Part shown: positions 34,507-35,168 of the stretch, piece after piece
Layout: every line of letters starts with the position of its first letter
Numbering within the stretch: position 1 is the stretch's first letter
Assembly (NCBI GenBank): GCA_022823765.1
Contig: JAJEHK010000019.1
Span: 1 to 35,168 of the forward strand
Length of the DNA stretch: 35,168 nucleotides
Direction: 5' to 3'
Source: Alphaproteobacteria bacterium
GTDB taxonomy: Bacteria; Pseudomonadota; Alphaproteobacteria; SP197
Translations under genes and position numbers: made by a program
The notes under the pieces: generated by a model
Told to the model about the DNA's origin: nothing
Seen by the model: the letters and a program-made list of their open reading frames with translations, nothing else
The model's database searches: none

Positions 34507-35168
34507 GTGACCGATGAATTCCAGCGGAAACACAAGGAACTTGACGGACGCAGGATCGCCGCCCGACTCCACGAGGACACGCGCAAAGCCGTCGATGAAC
34601 TGACGGAACGGGGCTGGGCGCCGCGCCTTGTCTCCGTGGTGATCGGTGATGCCGACGCCGTCGCCGTCTATGTGCGCAACCAGAAGCGGACAGCCGAACG
34701 GCTCGGCATCGCGTTCGACGAACGCCATTTCGCGGAAGACATCAGCGAAGCGGAAATGCTGGCGGCAGTCCAGGCCATGAATGCCGATCCCAGGGTCACC
34801 GGCATCATCGTGCAGCGCCCGGTGCCGGAACAGATCAACATCAAGAGGCTGCAGAGCGCCATTCACCCGCTCAAGGACGTGGAGGGCCTGCATCCCGCAT
34901 CCGTCGGCAACATCGTCTACAACGAACTCGACCTCGGTCCCTGCACGGCGATGGCGTCGGTCCACATCCTCAAGACGACAGGCCTCAATCTTTCCGGTCT
35001 CGAAGTGGTGGTCATCGGCCATTCCGACATCGTTGGCAAGCCGATCGCCTTCCTGCTCATGGCCGAGGGCGCCACAGTCACCGTGTGCCATCACCAGACC
35101 CGCAATCTCGCCGTGCACAGCCGCAGGCCGATGCCGTGTTCGTGGCCGTCGGCAGACCTGGCCTCGTG
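34507..35168 (+). CDS. folD: FolD-like methylenetetrahydrofolate dehydrogenase, divergent, with apparent frameshift, 3' end outside window
   Basis: Folate one-carbon enzyme family (dehydrogenase/cyclohydrolase). It starts at GTG 34507 with GGGAGG upstream. Family blocks are ELDGRRIAARL, PRLVSVVIGDADAVAVYVRNQ, TGIIVQRPVPEQIN, HPLKDVEGLHPASVGNI and LEVVVIGHSDIVGKPIAFLL. Compared with E. coli FolD, the catalytic lysine (K54, four residues after the Tyr) is Gln, D121 of KDVDG is Glu, and the PCTP-x-G loop reads PCTAMA, while Q98 is kept. This could be a paralogue with altered activity. Near 35127 the frame changes: family-like text ADAVFVAVGRPGLV continues only one base out of frame, so either one base is missing or the gene is broken. 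It lies 22 bases after the cytochrome gene. Confidence 0.85.
   Translation, partial: MTDEFQRKHKELDGRRIAARLHEDTRKAVDELTERGWAPRLVSVVIGDADAVAVYVRNQKRTAERLGIAFDERHFAEDISEAEMLAAVQAMNADPRVTGIIVQRPVPEQINIKRLQSAIHPLKDVEGLHPASVGNIVYNELDLGPCTAMASVHILKTTGLNLSGLEVVVIGHSDIVGKPIAFLLMAEGATVTVCHHQTRNLAVHSRRPMPCSWPSADLAS

Noticed and set aside
1-35168. CRISPR arrays, insertion sequences, phage or toxin-antitoxin genes
   Set aside because: No regularly spaced repeats, transposase or integrase motifs, or paired small genes with toxin-like features were seen. The only long exact repeat noticed is the 25-base kdsB-derived pair.

Overview
The window is high-GC (roughly two-thirds G+C), densely coded chromosomal DNA from a Gram-negative bacterium. 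The gene content fits an alphaproteobacterium, possibly Rhodospirillales-like. The signs are a MutL with the endonuclease motif, an ileS-lspA-lipoprotein-mutL neighbourhood, a PheA whose ACT domain carries an ESYM motif, kdsB next to pheA, and a membrane-anchored CycM-type cytochrome c. Species was not determined. No rRNA, tRNA, CRISPR array, transposase or phage gene was recognised.

Layout. (1) 1-8468 is housekeeping: ileS (5' end missing), lspA, two small tandem lipoproteins and mutL on the + strand; then rsmD, rluB and a class I glutamine-amidotransferase-like hydrolase on the - strand; then tadA on +. (2) 8541-20377 is a 12-kb solute-uptake block: two ~80% identical, probably Tat-exported, PotD-like binding proteins (-) with no permease; a complete branched-chain-amino-acid-type ABC importer (binding protein, livHMGF, +); and, convergent with it, a complete BMP/nucleoside-type ABC importer (-). 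(3) 20636-24763 is a five-gene + strand cluster: unknown protein, long NfeD protease-like membrane protein, short NfeD, flotillin-like FloA, unknown basic protein. (4) 24985-27831 is purD and xseA, divergent. (5) 27897-31071 is an accessory stretch: PNPOx-like flavoprotein, a decayed region, an SDR, another gene-poor gap and a SAM methyltransferase. (6) 31295-35168 holds a DUF1989-kdsB-pheA run on -, then an anchored cytochrome c and a divergent folD on +. The folD has an apparent one-base frameshift 42 bases before the window end.

How genes work together. LspA would mature the two lipoproteins encoded just after it. LivHMGF and the BMP operon are self-contained importers whose cytoplasmic ATPases drive their own permease pairs. 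The NfeD/FloA genes plausibly make a membrane-microdomain complex. KdsB feeds lipopolysaccharide Kdo synthesis and PheA feeds phenylalanine synthesis.

Most notable observations: a 13-bp intercistronic hairpin that pairs over the livH Shine-Dalgarno sequence; the NfeD/FloA cluster with two unrecognised partners; a FolD with Gln at the cyclohydrolase lysine position; a 25-base exact repeat linking the kdsB 3' end to a gene-poor gap 2 kb away; a partial repeat of the last heme-domain helix in the cytochrome; and tandem duplicated binding proteins and lipoproteins. No clearly novel defence or mobile system was found.
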